Shown here: positions 1 to 6,245 of the stretch, in pieces
How the letters are laid out: every line of letters starts with the position of its first letter
Position numbering within the stretch: the stretch's first letter is position 1
Assembly: GCA_904394195.1 (NCBI GenBank)
Contig: CAJFNH010000058.1
Coordinates: 1 to 7,576 of the forward strand
Source: Candidatus Gallimonas caecicola
GTDB lineage: Bacteria > Bacillota > Clostridia > Christensenellales > Borkfalkiaceae
Direction: 5' to 3'
DNA length: 7,576 nucleotides
The notes under the pieces: model-generated
What the model saw: the letters and a program-made list of their open reading frames with translations, nothing else
Told to the model about the DNA's origin: nothing
Database searches by the model: none
Made by a program: the position numbers and the translations under genes

Positions 1-483
1 CTGCGTGTACAAAGCGGGGACCGCGGCGCCCTTTCCGGTATCTATCATGCGTATTTCGGAAAACTCTGCGCCACCGCCTACAGCGTTGTGCGCAACCGCG
101 ACGATGCATATGACGTCGCTTCGGAAGTGCTTCTGAAACTGACGGAATTTCATGGCGACGTGCACTCCATCCTCAATCCCATCGGATATCTGGTCAGGAT
201 GACCAGGAATGAAGCGATCACATTTTTGCAGAGAAAGCGGCGGGAGGTCAGCGTGGCGGAGGTGTATGACAGCGCGCCGCCGGGCGGGACGGATTCGCTC
301 TGGATGGAAGACTTGCAGCGACTGCTGTCAGAAGAGGAATGGGAAATGCTCGTCCGCCACATTATCTGGCGTGAGTCGCTGAAAAAGTTTGCATTGCGCA
401 ATCACCTGACCTATGCAACCACCAAACGCCATTACGCCGAACTCAAGCGCAAACTCCGCGAGTATTACAAGGAAGAAAAATAG
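1..483 (+). CDS. ECF-type RNA polymerase sigma factor, 5' end cut by window edge
   Basis: The frame is open from base 1 to the TAG at 481-483, giving 160 visible residues. ECF sigma factors usually run about 160-190, so probably only a short N-terminal piece is missing. Visible residues 9-50 look like sigma region 2 (helical, with RNRDDAYDVASEVLLKL matching the 2.1-2.2 core-binding pattern). NPIGYLVRMTRNEAITFLQR at 59-78 fits regions 2.3-2.4, which melt and read the -10 element. A short linker with PPGG (about 93-96) leads to region 4 at about 108-155, where LSEEEWEML and a helix-turn-helix ending TKRHYAELKRKLR would contact the -35 element. A GTG at 88 could serve as a start but would cut region 2 in half, so the gene must begin upstream of the window. 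It would direct RNA polymerase to a stress or envelope regulon; its targets cannot be read here. The two genes downstream lie on the same strand and are plausible partners. The family call is good; the ECF subgroup is unknown. Confidence 0.85.
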   Translation: MRVQSGDRGALSGIYHAYFGKLCATAYSVVRNRDDAYDVASEVLLKLTEFHGDVHSILNPIGYLVRMTRNEAITFLQRKRREVSVAEVYDSAPPGGTDSLWMEDLQRLLSEEEWEMLVRHIIWRESLKKFALRNHLTYATTKRHYAELKRKLREYYKEEK

Positions 484-505
484 CTTTGACTTTTTTTCTG
501 TTCGA

Positions 506-520
506 TGCGCCTTTTTGCGC
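506..520 (+). repeat. Short GCGC hairpin motif between sigma and peptidase genes
   Basis: TGCGCCTTTTTGCGC lies in the 80-bp gap between the sigma stop and the peptidase start. It can fold as a 4-bp GCGC stem (507-510 with 517-520) around a T-rich loop. Two similar sequences occur after the third gene, at 2084-2100 and inside the terminator at 2175-2189. The stem is too short to act as a terminator alone. It may be a protein-binding site or chance in a GC-rich genome. I found no convincing promoter in the gap: TTGACT at 486-491 has no -10 box at the right distance. Confidence 0.25.
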
Positions 521-563
521 TGCGGAGCCGTCATAATAAGTAAAACAAAAGAGAGGTAATAAG

Positions 564-1376
564 ATGGTGAAGTTGGCGGCAGTTTTATTGAGCGCAGTGT
601 TTGCGGCGCCTGTGTTGGGCGGCACGCGCGAGATGACCTTTGCAGACGGGTACAACGGCGGCTCATGGGTAGAGAGCGTGGAACAGACGATCAGCTTTTC
701 CACCAAGGATGACCAGGAAATTGCCTTTAATGGCGGGCTGCCGAAGTATTATGATGCTTCGGGACGTACTAACACTTGTGCGAACATTGCAGGTGCCACA
801 GTTTTAGGATATTATGATCAATTTTACGATAATCTGATAGAGAATTTTACTTCAGCGACAATTATTTTTGGACTTACGATTTACAACGCGCAGACGGACG
901 CCGTCCAGGCGGTCGTCAACCAACTGTATGCCGATATGGGCACAAACGCGACGGAGGGGGGCACCACCATCAACGGCTTTAAAAACGGCATGGTGACCTA
1001 TGTGGCACGCAAGAACAGGCAGCTCACATATTCGCAGATCGTTTCGGGCAGCGCCGTTCTGATGGATACATGCACTTCCATGATCGAGGACGGCATCCCT
1101 GCCGTGGTCTTTGTTTCCAAATATTCCTTGGTCGATACAGATGACTTTGAAGCAGAGACGGGCACGGAGGACGTATTTGTGCAGCACTACGGCGGCAATC
1201 ACACGCTGGTCGTATACGGCGTTCGCACAATTAAGTATTACAGCTCGACGGGGACATTGGTACGGCAACTGAATTTACTGAAAGTTGCTACGGGATATGC
1301 GTATTATCCCTTATCTTATCTGCTACTGGACGATTATACCAATGTGATCGACGGGTTTGCCTTGAATATTTACTGA
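564..1376 (+). CDS. Secreted C39/papain-like cysteine peptidase candidate
   Basis: The protein has 270 residues. The ATG at 564 follows a purine-rich ribosome site (GAGAGG, 551-556) at normal spacing. Residues 1-20 look like a short signal peptide: K3, a hydrophobic run to about 18, and a small-residue site near VLG-G. This predicts export by Sec. No membrane anchor or lipobox follows. TNTCANIAGATVLGYYD at 70-85 resembles the N-terminal catalytic-Cys helix of C39-like peptidases, with C72 as the candidate nucleophile. GGNHTLVVYG at 210-219 resembles the catalytic His strand, with H213 as the candidate. YLLLDDYTN at 252-260 could supply the Asp or Asn. These assignments rest on pattern only; the fold is inferred. 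The substrate is unknown. It sits 80 nt after the sigma gene and 15 nt before a single-pass membrane protein, so it may process that protein or act on cell-wall or peptide targets. Composition is mosaic, with about 35-42% G+C over 781-900 and 1261-1380. It could also be a non-catalytic family member. Confidence 0.6.
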   Translation: MVKLAAVLLSAVFAAPVLGGTREMTFADGYNGGSWVESVEQTISFSTKDDQEIAFNGGLPKYYDASGRTNTCANIAGATVLGYYDQFYDNLIENFTSATIIFGLTIYNAQTDAVQAVVNQLYADMGTNATEGGTTINGFKNGMVTYVARKNRQLTYSQIVSGSAVLMDTCTSMIEDGIPAVVFVSKYSLVDTDDFEAETGTEDVFVQHYGGNHTLVVYGVRTIKYYSSTGTLVRQLNLLKVATGYAYYPLSYLLLDDYTNVIDGFALNIY

Positions 1377-1391
1377 TAGGGAAAGAGGAAC

Positions 1392-2081
1392 ATGGGACGG
1401 CTGGAACGCAAAATCAGAAAGCGGCTCACGCAGGAAACGCAGCCCTTTGAAGCGTGGTACGAAGCGCACAAGGACCGCCTTTCCCGCTTTGAGCAGCCGC
1501 AGGAATCCGACTTGGGACAGGTAAAGGCAAAGCGCCGTTCGCCCGCCCTTGTCTGGCTTGCCTGCGCGCTCGCGCTGCTTTTTGTGGCGCTTGCCGTCAC
1601 GCTCGGCTTGCTGTTTAACAATCGTCCGCAATCGCCGGGTTCCGACATGATTTTCGGGGAAAATGATATCGCAATAGAGGAGATGTCCAGTGCCGAATTT
1701 GAAGAATGTTTGGAAATTTTGCCAAGCATTGCAAATATTAACGTTACAGATCGGTTAAAAGGTACGCACAATCATGATAATTCATTGGTATTGTACATAA
1801 TATGGGGAAATCTGCAAACGTCGGATAATTATTATTTTATTGAAATGAGGTTGGTTTTCAATAAAAATTTTATGCTTCCTAACAGAGATCAATATACCGG
1901 ATTGGAAAACAGCGTCATGATCGGCGAAACGCCCGTTTCCTATGGCGTGAGAGGGCAGGACGATTACGGATTTGATCAGTACCGGGTCGTTTCCGAGCAC
2001 GGCGACGTCACCGCCTATTGGACGGTCAGCAGCATCAACGGCGAATTTGAAGAATGGCTGCAGCTGACCTTTGCCGCCTGA
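1392..2081 (+). CDS. Single-pass membrane protein, putative anti-sigma regulator
   Basis: The protein has 229 residues and I recognise no named family. An AGAGGA ribosome site at 1384-1389 sits very close to the ATG, which lies 15 nt after the peptidase stop. The N-terminal 50 residues are charged and probably helical (LERKIRKRL near 4-12, FEAWYEAHKDRLSRF at 19-33) and end in the basic stretch KAKRRS (45-50). One hydrophobic helix follows at about 51-75, then roughly 150 residues. The positive-inside rule puts the tail in the cytosol and the C-terminal domain outside. This topology, and membership of a cassette headed by a sigma gene, suggest an anti-sigma factor. The zinc-finger anti-sigma signature (HxxxCxxC) is absent: the only cysteines are C58, in the membrane helix, and C106. 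If the role is right, the binding domain is of another type. The outer domain has no repeats or lipobox. Codons for residues 97-176 are strikingly AT-rich. It may instead be an unrelated envelope sensor or accessory protein. Confidence 0.5.
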   Translation: MGRLERKIRKRLTQETQPFEAWYEAHKDRLSRFEQPQESDLGQVKAKRRSPALVWLACALALLFVALAVTLGLLFNNRPQSPGSDMIFGENDIAIEEMSSAEFEECLEILPSIANINVTDRLKGTHNHDNSLVLYIIWGNLQTSDNYYFIEMRLVFNKNFMLPNRDQYTGLENSVMIGETPVSYGVRGQDDYGFDQYRVVSEHGDVTAYWTVSSINGEFEEWLQLTFAA

Positions 2082-2083
2082 AA

Positions 2084-2100
2084 TGCGCCGTTTTTCGCAC
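2084..2100 (+). repeat. Degenerate copy of the terminator hairpin core
   Basis: TGCGCCGTTTTTCGCAC begins three bases after the stop of the membrane-protein gene. It closely matches the core of the terminator hairpin downstream (TGCGCCTTTTCGCAC, 2175-2189). It can form only a 4-bp TGCG/CGCA stem around a T-rich loop. It may be a decayed or partial terminator, a duplicated site, or coincidence. Confidence 0.3.
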
Positions 2101-2167
2101 ACGTCCCGCTCTTTTCGGGGCCGCGTGAATGTACCGCTTCCGTAAGTATAGCCGTTATTTTCCATGA

Positions 2168-2202
2168 GCCGCCGTGCGCCTTTTCGCACGGCGGCATTTT
2201 TT
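2168..2202 (+). terminator. Rho-independent terminator of the sigma cassette
   Basis: A perfect 11-bp GC-rich stem pairs 2168-2178 (GCCGCCGTGCG) with 2185-2195 around the 6-base loop CCTTTT. One A and then six T residues follow (2197-2202). It lies 87 nt after the stop of the membrane-protein gene, and the yicC promoter lies beyond it, so it separates the two transcription units. The opposite strand lacks a T tract after the stem, so termination should act mainly on + strand transcripts. Confidence 0.9.
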
Positions 2203-2291
2203 GTAAAAACGAAGTTCCGGGGGGAGTTGCTTCCGCCGGCGGGTATTTTTGTGCTTCCCGGGCGAAACTTGCGAAAAAAAGGGCAAAACAC

Positions 2292-2320
2292 TTGAAATCT
2301 CGCGCGGCGCGTGGTATAAT
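2292..2320 (+). promoter_or_regulatory. Sigma-A promoter of the yicC-gmk-rpoZ operon
   Basis: A -35 box TTGAAA (2292-2297, five of six consensus) and a perfect -10 box TATAAT (2315-2320) are separated by exactly 17 bp. The TG at 2312-2313 makes it an extended -10 promoter. Transcription should start near 2326-2327, leaving a leader of about 21 nt. That is just enough for the ribosome site and too short for a riboswitch. The match to the housekeeping consensus suggests constitutive, fairly strong expression. Confidence 0.9.
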
Positions 2321-2333
2321 AAATCGATACAAC

Positions 2334-2339
2334 GGGAGG
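2334..2339 (+). promoter_or_regulatory. Ribosome binding site that fixes the yicC start
   Basis: GGGAGG sits 8 nt before the ATG at 2348. The reading frame is open back to an ATG at 2249, but that start lies upstream of the promoter and has no good ribosome site. This motif and the family's MxSMTGYG N-terminus select 2348. Confidence 0.85.
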
Positions 2340-2347
2340 TTGTGCGC

Positions 2348-3220
2348 ATGAAGAGCATGACGGGGTACGGCAGAGGGGTCTGCAGCGAGGGCGGCGTAGA
2401 GCTGACGGCGGAAGTCAAGTCGGTCAATAACCGTTTTCTCGACCTGTCCGTCAAGTGCCCGCGCATCTTTCTTGCGCAGGAGGAAAACATCCGCGCCATC
2501 GTGCGCAGATATATCACCCGCGGCCACGTCGACGTGTTCGTCAGTTGCACGGACAAGCGCGAAAAGGAAAAGAACTTCACGGCGGACATCAGCGTTGCGC
2601 GCGCCTATCACAGGGCGGCGCAGCAGCTCAAGGCGGCGCTCCCGGACGTGGCGGACGATACGTCGCTCACCTTCTATCTGCGCCTGCCCGACGTGGTGCG
2701 CACCGAGGAGAGCGGCGAGGCGGACGAGGCGCTCGTCTCCGCGCTCGAACGGGCGCTGGAGGAGGCGCTCACCTCCCTTACGAAGATGCGTGAGAAGGAG
2801 GGTCAGCGGCTGGAGGCGGACCTGCTCTCCCGCATGCAGACCATCGAGGAGCTGACGCAGTCCATCTCCGGGCGCGCGCCTCTCGTCGCGCAGGAGTACC
2901 GCGAAAAGCTCACCGAGCGCATCGGCGAATACCTTGCCGGCAAGGTGGACGAAACGCGCATCCTGACCGAGGCTGCGGTCTATGCCGACAAGTGCAATAT
3001 CGATGAGGAGCTCACCCGCCTGCGCGCGCATATCAAGGCGTTCCGCGAGATCTGCACGCTCCCCGAAGTGGGCAGGAAGCTCGACTTCCTGGTGCAGGAA
3101 TTCAACCGCGAATGCAACACCGTCTGCAGCAAATCGAGCGACCGTCAGATCACCGCGCTCGCCCTTGCCATGAAGAACGAGATCGAAAAGGTCCGCGAAC
3201 AGATACAGAATTTGGAGTAA
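2348..3220 (+). CDS. yicC: YicC/YloC family endoribonuclease
   Basis: The protein has 290 residues, the usual family length (E. coli YicC 287, B. subtilis YloC about 291). The N-terminus MKSMTGYGRG is the family hallmark. Residues 1 to about 155 form the YicC N domain, with AEVKSVNNRFLDL near the start. A charged helical middle follows. The C-terminal DUF1732 domain (about 205-290) is well kept: NIDEELTRLRAHI, then GRKLDFLVQEFNRE at 242-255 with NT and SK just after, and the terminal EIEKVREQIQNLE. Members of this family have been shown to be metal-dependent endoribonucleases acting in RNA turnover; the substrate in this organism is unknown. It is the first gene after the promoter and is followed after 3 nt by gmk, the usual neighbour in Firmicutes, though remA, which lies between them in B. 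subtilis, is missing. The gmk ribosome site (TTGGAG, 3212-3217) lies inside the last codons, so the two genes are probably translationally coupled. Identification is secure. Confidence 0.95.
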   Translation: MKSMTGYGRGVCSEGGVELTAEVKSVNNRFLDLSVKCPRIFLAQEENIRAIVRRYITRGHVDVFVSCTDKREKEKNFTADISVARAYHRAAQQLKAALPDVADDTSLTFYLRLPDVVRTEESGEADEALVSALERALEEALTSLTKMREKEGQRLEADLLSRMQTIEELTQSISGRAPLVAQEYREKLTERIGEYLAGKVDETRILTEAAVYADKCNIDEELTRLRAHIKAFREICTLPEVGRKLDFLVQEFNRECNTVCSKSSDRQITALALAMKNEIEKVREQIQNLE

Positions 3221-3223
3221 CGC

Positions 3224-3790
3224 ATGAGAAACGTTCTTGTTGTCATTTCGGGACCTTCCGGCGTAGGCAAGGGAACGCTTGCCCGCATGCTGCTCGCCGA
3301 AGATGACGGGCTGGCCGGCTCTGTCTCCTGCACCACGCGCGCGCCCCGCCCCGGTGAGGCAAACGGCAGGGAATACTTCTTTATCAGTGAACACGAGTTC
3401 CGCGACCGCATCGCCGCCAACGACTTTCTGGAATACGACGAGCATTTCGGCAATTTTTACGGCACGCCGCGCTCCTTCGTCGAGCGCCAGCTCAAAAGAA
3501 AGTCCGTTCTGCTCGAGATCGACGTGGTGGGCGGACTCAACGCCAAGCGGCTCATGCCCGCATGTACCGTGCTCATCATGGTCACGCCGCCCTCCATGCA
3601 GGAGCTGGAGCGCCGCCTTGCGGGCAGGGGCTCGGAAGGGGAGGAGGCGCTGCATGAGAGGATGCGCCGCGTGCGCTATGAGCTCGACCAGGCGCCCCTT
3701 TACGACTACGTCGTCGTCAATGACGACTTGCAGCGCGCAAAACGTGAAATTCAGGATATTATCCGCAAAGAAAAGGAGAAAAAGATATGA
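3224..3790 (+). CDS. gmk: Guanylate kinase
   Basis: This cytosolic enzyme phosphorylates GMP (and dGMP) to GDP with ATP, a required step in GTP supply and (p)ppGpp balance. It has 188 residues, slightly shorter than many homologues (about 200). The P-loop GPSGVGKGT is at 10-18. The GMP-binding region is present: TTRAPRPGE at 37-45 with R39 and R42, Y51 in GREYFF, E70 and Y79 in FLEYDEHFGNFYGTP, and D100 in LEID. The lid RLAGRGSEGEEALHERM (131-147) carries the expected arginines. One departure is IDVVGG (99-104), where the family usually has IDVQGA; the loop is otherwise normal, so I expect an active enzyme. The C-terminus is a lysine-rich helix. The start lies 3 nt after yicC, and its stop overlaps the rpoZ start as ATGA, which indicates coupled translation. 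Confidence 0.97.
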   Translation: MRNVLVVISGPSGVGKGTLARMLLAEDDGLAGSVSCTTRAPRPGEANGREYFFISEHEFRDRIAANDFLEYDEHFGNFYGTPRSFVERQLKRKSVLLEIDVVGGLNAKRLMPACTVLIMVTPPSMQELERRLAGRGSEGEEALHERMRRVRYELDQAPLYDYVVVNDDLQRAKREIQDIIRKEKEKKI

Positions 3791-4008
3791 TCAATGAGCC
3801 TTCGGTGGACGCCCTCATCCGCAAGCTGGGCACGGAGGAGGAACCCGCGAGCCGCTACGAACTGTGCGTGGTGGTCGCAAAGCGTACGCGCCAGATCATC
3901 GAGCAGATGCAGTCCGCGGGCGTGACGGAACTTCCCGGCAAGCAGAAGGAGATCGTCCTCGCCTGCCAGGAGATCATGAACGGGAAAGTCACGAGCGTGC
4001 ACGACTGA
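3787..4008 (+). CDS. rpoZ: DNA-directed RNA polymerase omega subunit
   Basis: The product has 73 residues, within the usual 60-90 range. Omega binds the beta-prime subunit and helps RNA polymerase assembly and stability. The core signature SRYELCVVVAKRTRQI at 22-37 matches the conserved beta-prime-binding helix. LACQEIMNGKV at 58-68 matches the second conserved stretch. The ribosome site AAGGAG (3773-3778) lies inside the end of gmk, 8 nt before the ATG, and the two genes overlap by 4 nt. The gmk-rpoZ pair is widely conserved. coaBC, which follows rpoZ in B. subtilis, is not present; priA comes next after 57 nt. Confidence 0.95.
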   Translation: MINEPSVDALIRKLGTEEEPASRYELCVVVAKRTRQIIEQMQSAGVTELPGKQKEIVLACQEIMNGKVTSVHD

Positions 4009-4022
4009 CCCTGAAAGCAAGC

Positions 4023-4053
4023 GCCCCGTCCTTTGCGCGGGGCTTCTTTCTTC
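4023..4053 (+). terminator. Weak intrinsic terminator or attenuator between rpoZ and priA
   Basis: A 6-bp GC stem pairs GCCCCG (4023-4028) with CGGGGC (4038-4043) around a 9-base loop. The tail is TTCTTTCTTC (4044-4053), T-rich but broken by C residues. It begins 14 nt after the rpoZ stop and ends 12 nt before priA. No promoter for priA is visible, so the likely effect is partial termination that lowers priA-def-fmt expression relative to gmk-rpoZ. Confidence 0.5.
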
Positions 4054-4065
4054 ATTGCGGAAATT

Positions 4066-6228
4066 ATGATCTGTGAAGTCATCGTCGATATCGCGCACAG
4101 CGAGGTGGACAAGATCTTCGATTATGTGTGCGACGCGCCCGTTCAGGCGGGCGCGCGCGTTGCCGTGCCCTTCGGGCGGAGCGCCGCGACCGGCTTTGTC
4201 GTGCGCGTGAAGGAGACGAGCGACTATCCCGCCGAAAAACTGAAAAAGGTGTACCGCGTGGAGGAGGGAACGCCCGCCGTCAATGCCGAGTGCCTTGCCC
4301 TTGCGCAGGCGATTGCCCGCCGCTTTCGCGTGCCGCTCGCCCTGTGCCTGCGGCTGTTCATCCCGCCCGAGATGCGCACGGGGAAGGTCTCGGAGACCTA
4401 CCGCACCTTTGTGCGCTTTGTGCAGGACGTCCCCACAAAAAATGCACCGCAGCAGGCAGCCTGCCTGCAATACCTCAAGGAGCACGGCGAGGCGGACGCC
4501 GCGCGGCTGCGCGAGCAGTTCGGCGCCGCCGTCAACGCGCTGGAAAAAAAGGGCGCCGTCGCCTTTGAAAAGCGGCGCGTCCTGCGCGATCCCTACAAGG
4601 GAATGGAGGGCAAAGAGCGGGGGCATGCCCTGACCCTTGCCCAGCGGCGCGCCGTCGAGGCGATCGGAAATACCCAAAAGACGGTCACGCTGTTGCACGG
4701 CGTGACGGGCAGCGGCAAGACGGAGGTGTACCTCACGCTCATTGCCGACGCGCTCGCCGCGGGCAAGACGGCGATCTTCCTCGTGCCGGAAATTTCTCTC
4801 ACGCCGCAGATGCTCTCCCAGCTGCGCGCGCGCTTCGGCTCTGCGGCTGCCATCCTGCACAGCGCCCTTTCGGCGGGGGAGCGCTTCGACGAATGGCAGC
4901 GCCTGCGCGAGGGGAGCGCCCGCATCGCCATCGGCGCACGTTCGGCGGTGTTCGCGCCCGTCGAAAATGTGGGCGTCATCGTGCTGGACGAAGAGCACGA
5001 CGGCAGCTATGCCTCGGAGAGTGCGCCCCGCTACAACACCTTCGACATTGCGCTGCTGCGCGCAAAGCACAACGGCTGCAAGCTGGTGCTGGGCAGCGCC
5101 ACCCCCTCGGTGGAAACATACAAGCGTGCGCTGGACGGCGAATTTGCGCTCGTGCGCATGCCCGAGCGCATCAACGCCCGCCCTCTGCCCGACGTGCAGA
5201 TCGTGGACATGCGCAGGGAGGTGCGCCGCGGCAACCCGTCGCCCTTTTCGGCAGCGCTGCGCGAACGCCTTGCGCGCTGCCTGGACGAGGGGCAGCAGGC
5301 CATCCTCTTTCTCAACCGCAGGGGATATTCGCAGACGGTGCTCTGCCGCGACTGCGGCTATGTTGCCAAGTGCGAGCAATGCGACGTCTCGCTCACCTAT
5401 CACAGTGAGGAAAACTGTCTCAAGTGCCACTACTGCGGCGCGCGCTATAAGATGCTCGAGGCGTGCCCCTCCTGCGGGGGGCGGCACATCTACTATTCCG
5501 GCACGGGCACGCAGCGCGTGGTCGGTGAGCTGAAAAAACTCTACCCGTCTGCAAGAATTTTGCGCATGGACAACGATACGACGGGCGGGAAAGAGGGGCA
5601 CTACCGCATCCTCAAGCAATTTTCGCAGCGCGAGGCGGACATCCTTGTGGGCACGCAGATGGTGGCAAAGGGGCACGACTTCCCCCTCGTCACGCTCGTG
5701 GGCATCCTGGATGCCGATATGAGCCTGCACTTCCCCGACTACCGCAGCAACGAACGCACCTTTCAGCTCGTCACGCAGGTCGCGGGCAGGAGCGGGCGGG
5801 GGAGCGAGAAGGGGGACGTCATTTTGCAGACGTACGACCCCGACAATCCCATCCTTCGCTTTGCCGCGGCGTATGACTACGAGGGCTTCTACCGCCATGA
5901 GGTGAACATGCGTGCGGCGACCATGTTCCCGCCCTTCGCCCTCATCGTGCGCGTCATGGTGTCGGCGGCGGAGGAGCGCGCCGCGCTCGGCGCGCTGCGC
6001 GAGGTGTATGAAAAGCTGCAGGCGGTGTACATGGAGGCGAGCGGGGATTTTCTGTTTTTCAACCGCATGCACGCGCCCATCAAGCGCATCCAGGGCAGAC
6101 ACCGCTACCAGGTGCTCATGCGCCTGACCACACGCCGGCTGCTTGCGCGCATCTATGAGATCGTCTCGGGCGTGAAATACAAGGACGTGCTCGTATGGGT
6201 GGAGGAAAATCCCTCCAATTTAAGCTGA
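4066..6228 (+). CDS. priA: Primosomal protein N' (replication restart helicase PriA)
   Basis: PriA binds abandoned replication forks, unwinds the lagging arm 3'-5' and begins reloading of the replicative helicase. The product has 720 residues (E. coli 732, B. subtilis 805). Order: N-terminal 3'-end-binding domain, about 1-100, starting MICEVIVDI and including VAVPFGRSAATGFVV; a winged-helix segment to about 175; helicase lobe 1 with Walker A GVTGSGKT at 212-219, DEEH at 308-311 and GSATP at 343-347; a zinc module with eight cysteines at 427, 430, 436, 439, 454, 457, 467 and 470; helicase lobe 2 with GTQMVAKGHDFP at 529-540 and QVAGRSGRG at 571-579; then the C-terminal domain. C451 is an extra cysteine next to the zinc module. 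An in-frame TTG at 4033 is a poorer start because it falls inside the hairpin and lacks a ribosome site. The ATG chosen has only a weak GCGGA site, which hints at low expression. Confidence 0.97.
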   Translation: MICEVIVDIAHSEVDKIFDYVCDAPVQAGARVAVPFGRSAATGFVVRVKETSDYPAEKLKKVYRVEEGTPAVNAECLALAQAIARRFRVPLALCLRLFIPPEMRTGKVSETYRTFVRFVQDVPTKNAPQQAACLQYLKEHGEADAARLREQFGAAVNALEKKGAVAFEKRRVLRDPYKGMEGKERGHALTLAQRRAVEAIGNTQKTVTLLHGVTGSGKTEVYLTLIADALAAGKTAIFLVPEISLTPQMLSQLRARFGSAAAILHSALSAGERFDEWQRLREGSARIAIGARSAVFAPVENVGVIVLDEEHDGSYASESAPRYNTFDIALLRAKHNGCKLVLGSATPSVETYKRALDGEFALVRMPERINARPLPDVQIVDMRREVRRGNPSPFSAALRERLARCLDEGQQAILFLNRRGYSQTVLCRDCGYVAKCEQCDVSLTYHSEENCLKCHYCGARYKMLEACPSCGGRHIYYSGTGTQRVVGELKKLYPSARILRMDNDTTGGKEGHYRILKQFSQREADILVGTQMVAKGHDFPLVTLVGILDADMSLHFPDYRSNERTFQLVTQVAGRSGRGSEKGDVILQTYDPDNPILRFAAAYDYEGFYRHEVNMRAATMFPPFALIVRVMVSAAEERAALGALREVYEKLQAVYMEASGDFLFFNRMHAPIKRIQGRHRYQVLMRLTTRRLLARIYEIVSGVKYKDVLVWVEENPSNLS

Positions 6229-6245
6229 AAAGTAAGGTGAATGAT

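Noticed and set aside
88..90. GTG as the start of the sigma factor
   Set aside because: The upstream frame encodes clear sigma region 2 residues back to the window edge.
486..491. TTGACT as a -35 box for the peptidase gene
   Set aside because: No acceptable -10 box lies 16-18 bp downstream; CATAAT at 532-537 is about 40 bp away.
2099..2128. Imperfect hairpin after the membrane-protein gene (CACG...CGTG, CCCG...CGGG)
   Set aside because: Two 4-bp helices are separated by a lopsided internal loop with no T tract. The perfect terminator just downstream explains the end of the unit.
2233..2242. CCGCCGGCGG palindrome followed by a T run as a second terminator
   Set aside because: The palindrome has no room for a loop, so only about 3 bp could pair, and the T run is offset from it.
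2249..2347. N-terminal extension of yicC from an ATG at 2249
   Set aside because: It would start before the promoter and lacks a ribosome site. The family N-terminus begins at 2348.
2015..3655. 546-codon open frame on the - strand opposite yicC and gmk
   Set aside because: It crosses a terminator, a promoter and two well-supported genes, and its composition is that of a shadow frame.
4033..4065. TTG start for priA
   Set aside because: It falls within the intergenic hairpin, lacks a ribosome site and adds residues before the typical PriA N-terminus.
3751..6102. 783-codon open frame on the - strand opposite priA
   Set aside because: It is antisense to a gene with every PriA motif intact. It reads as a low-complexity His/Arg/Ala/Leu-rich protein, as expected from the complement of GC-rich codons, and no ribosome site or promoter was noticed.
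6195..6245. Upstream ATG start for def
   Set aside because: It lies inside the priA coding end and adds 17 atypical residues. The ATG at 6246 has a good ribosome site and the family N-terminus.
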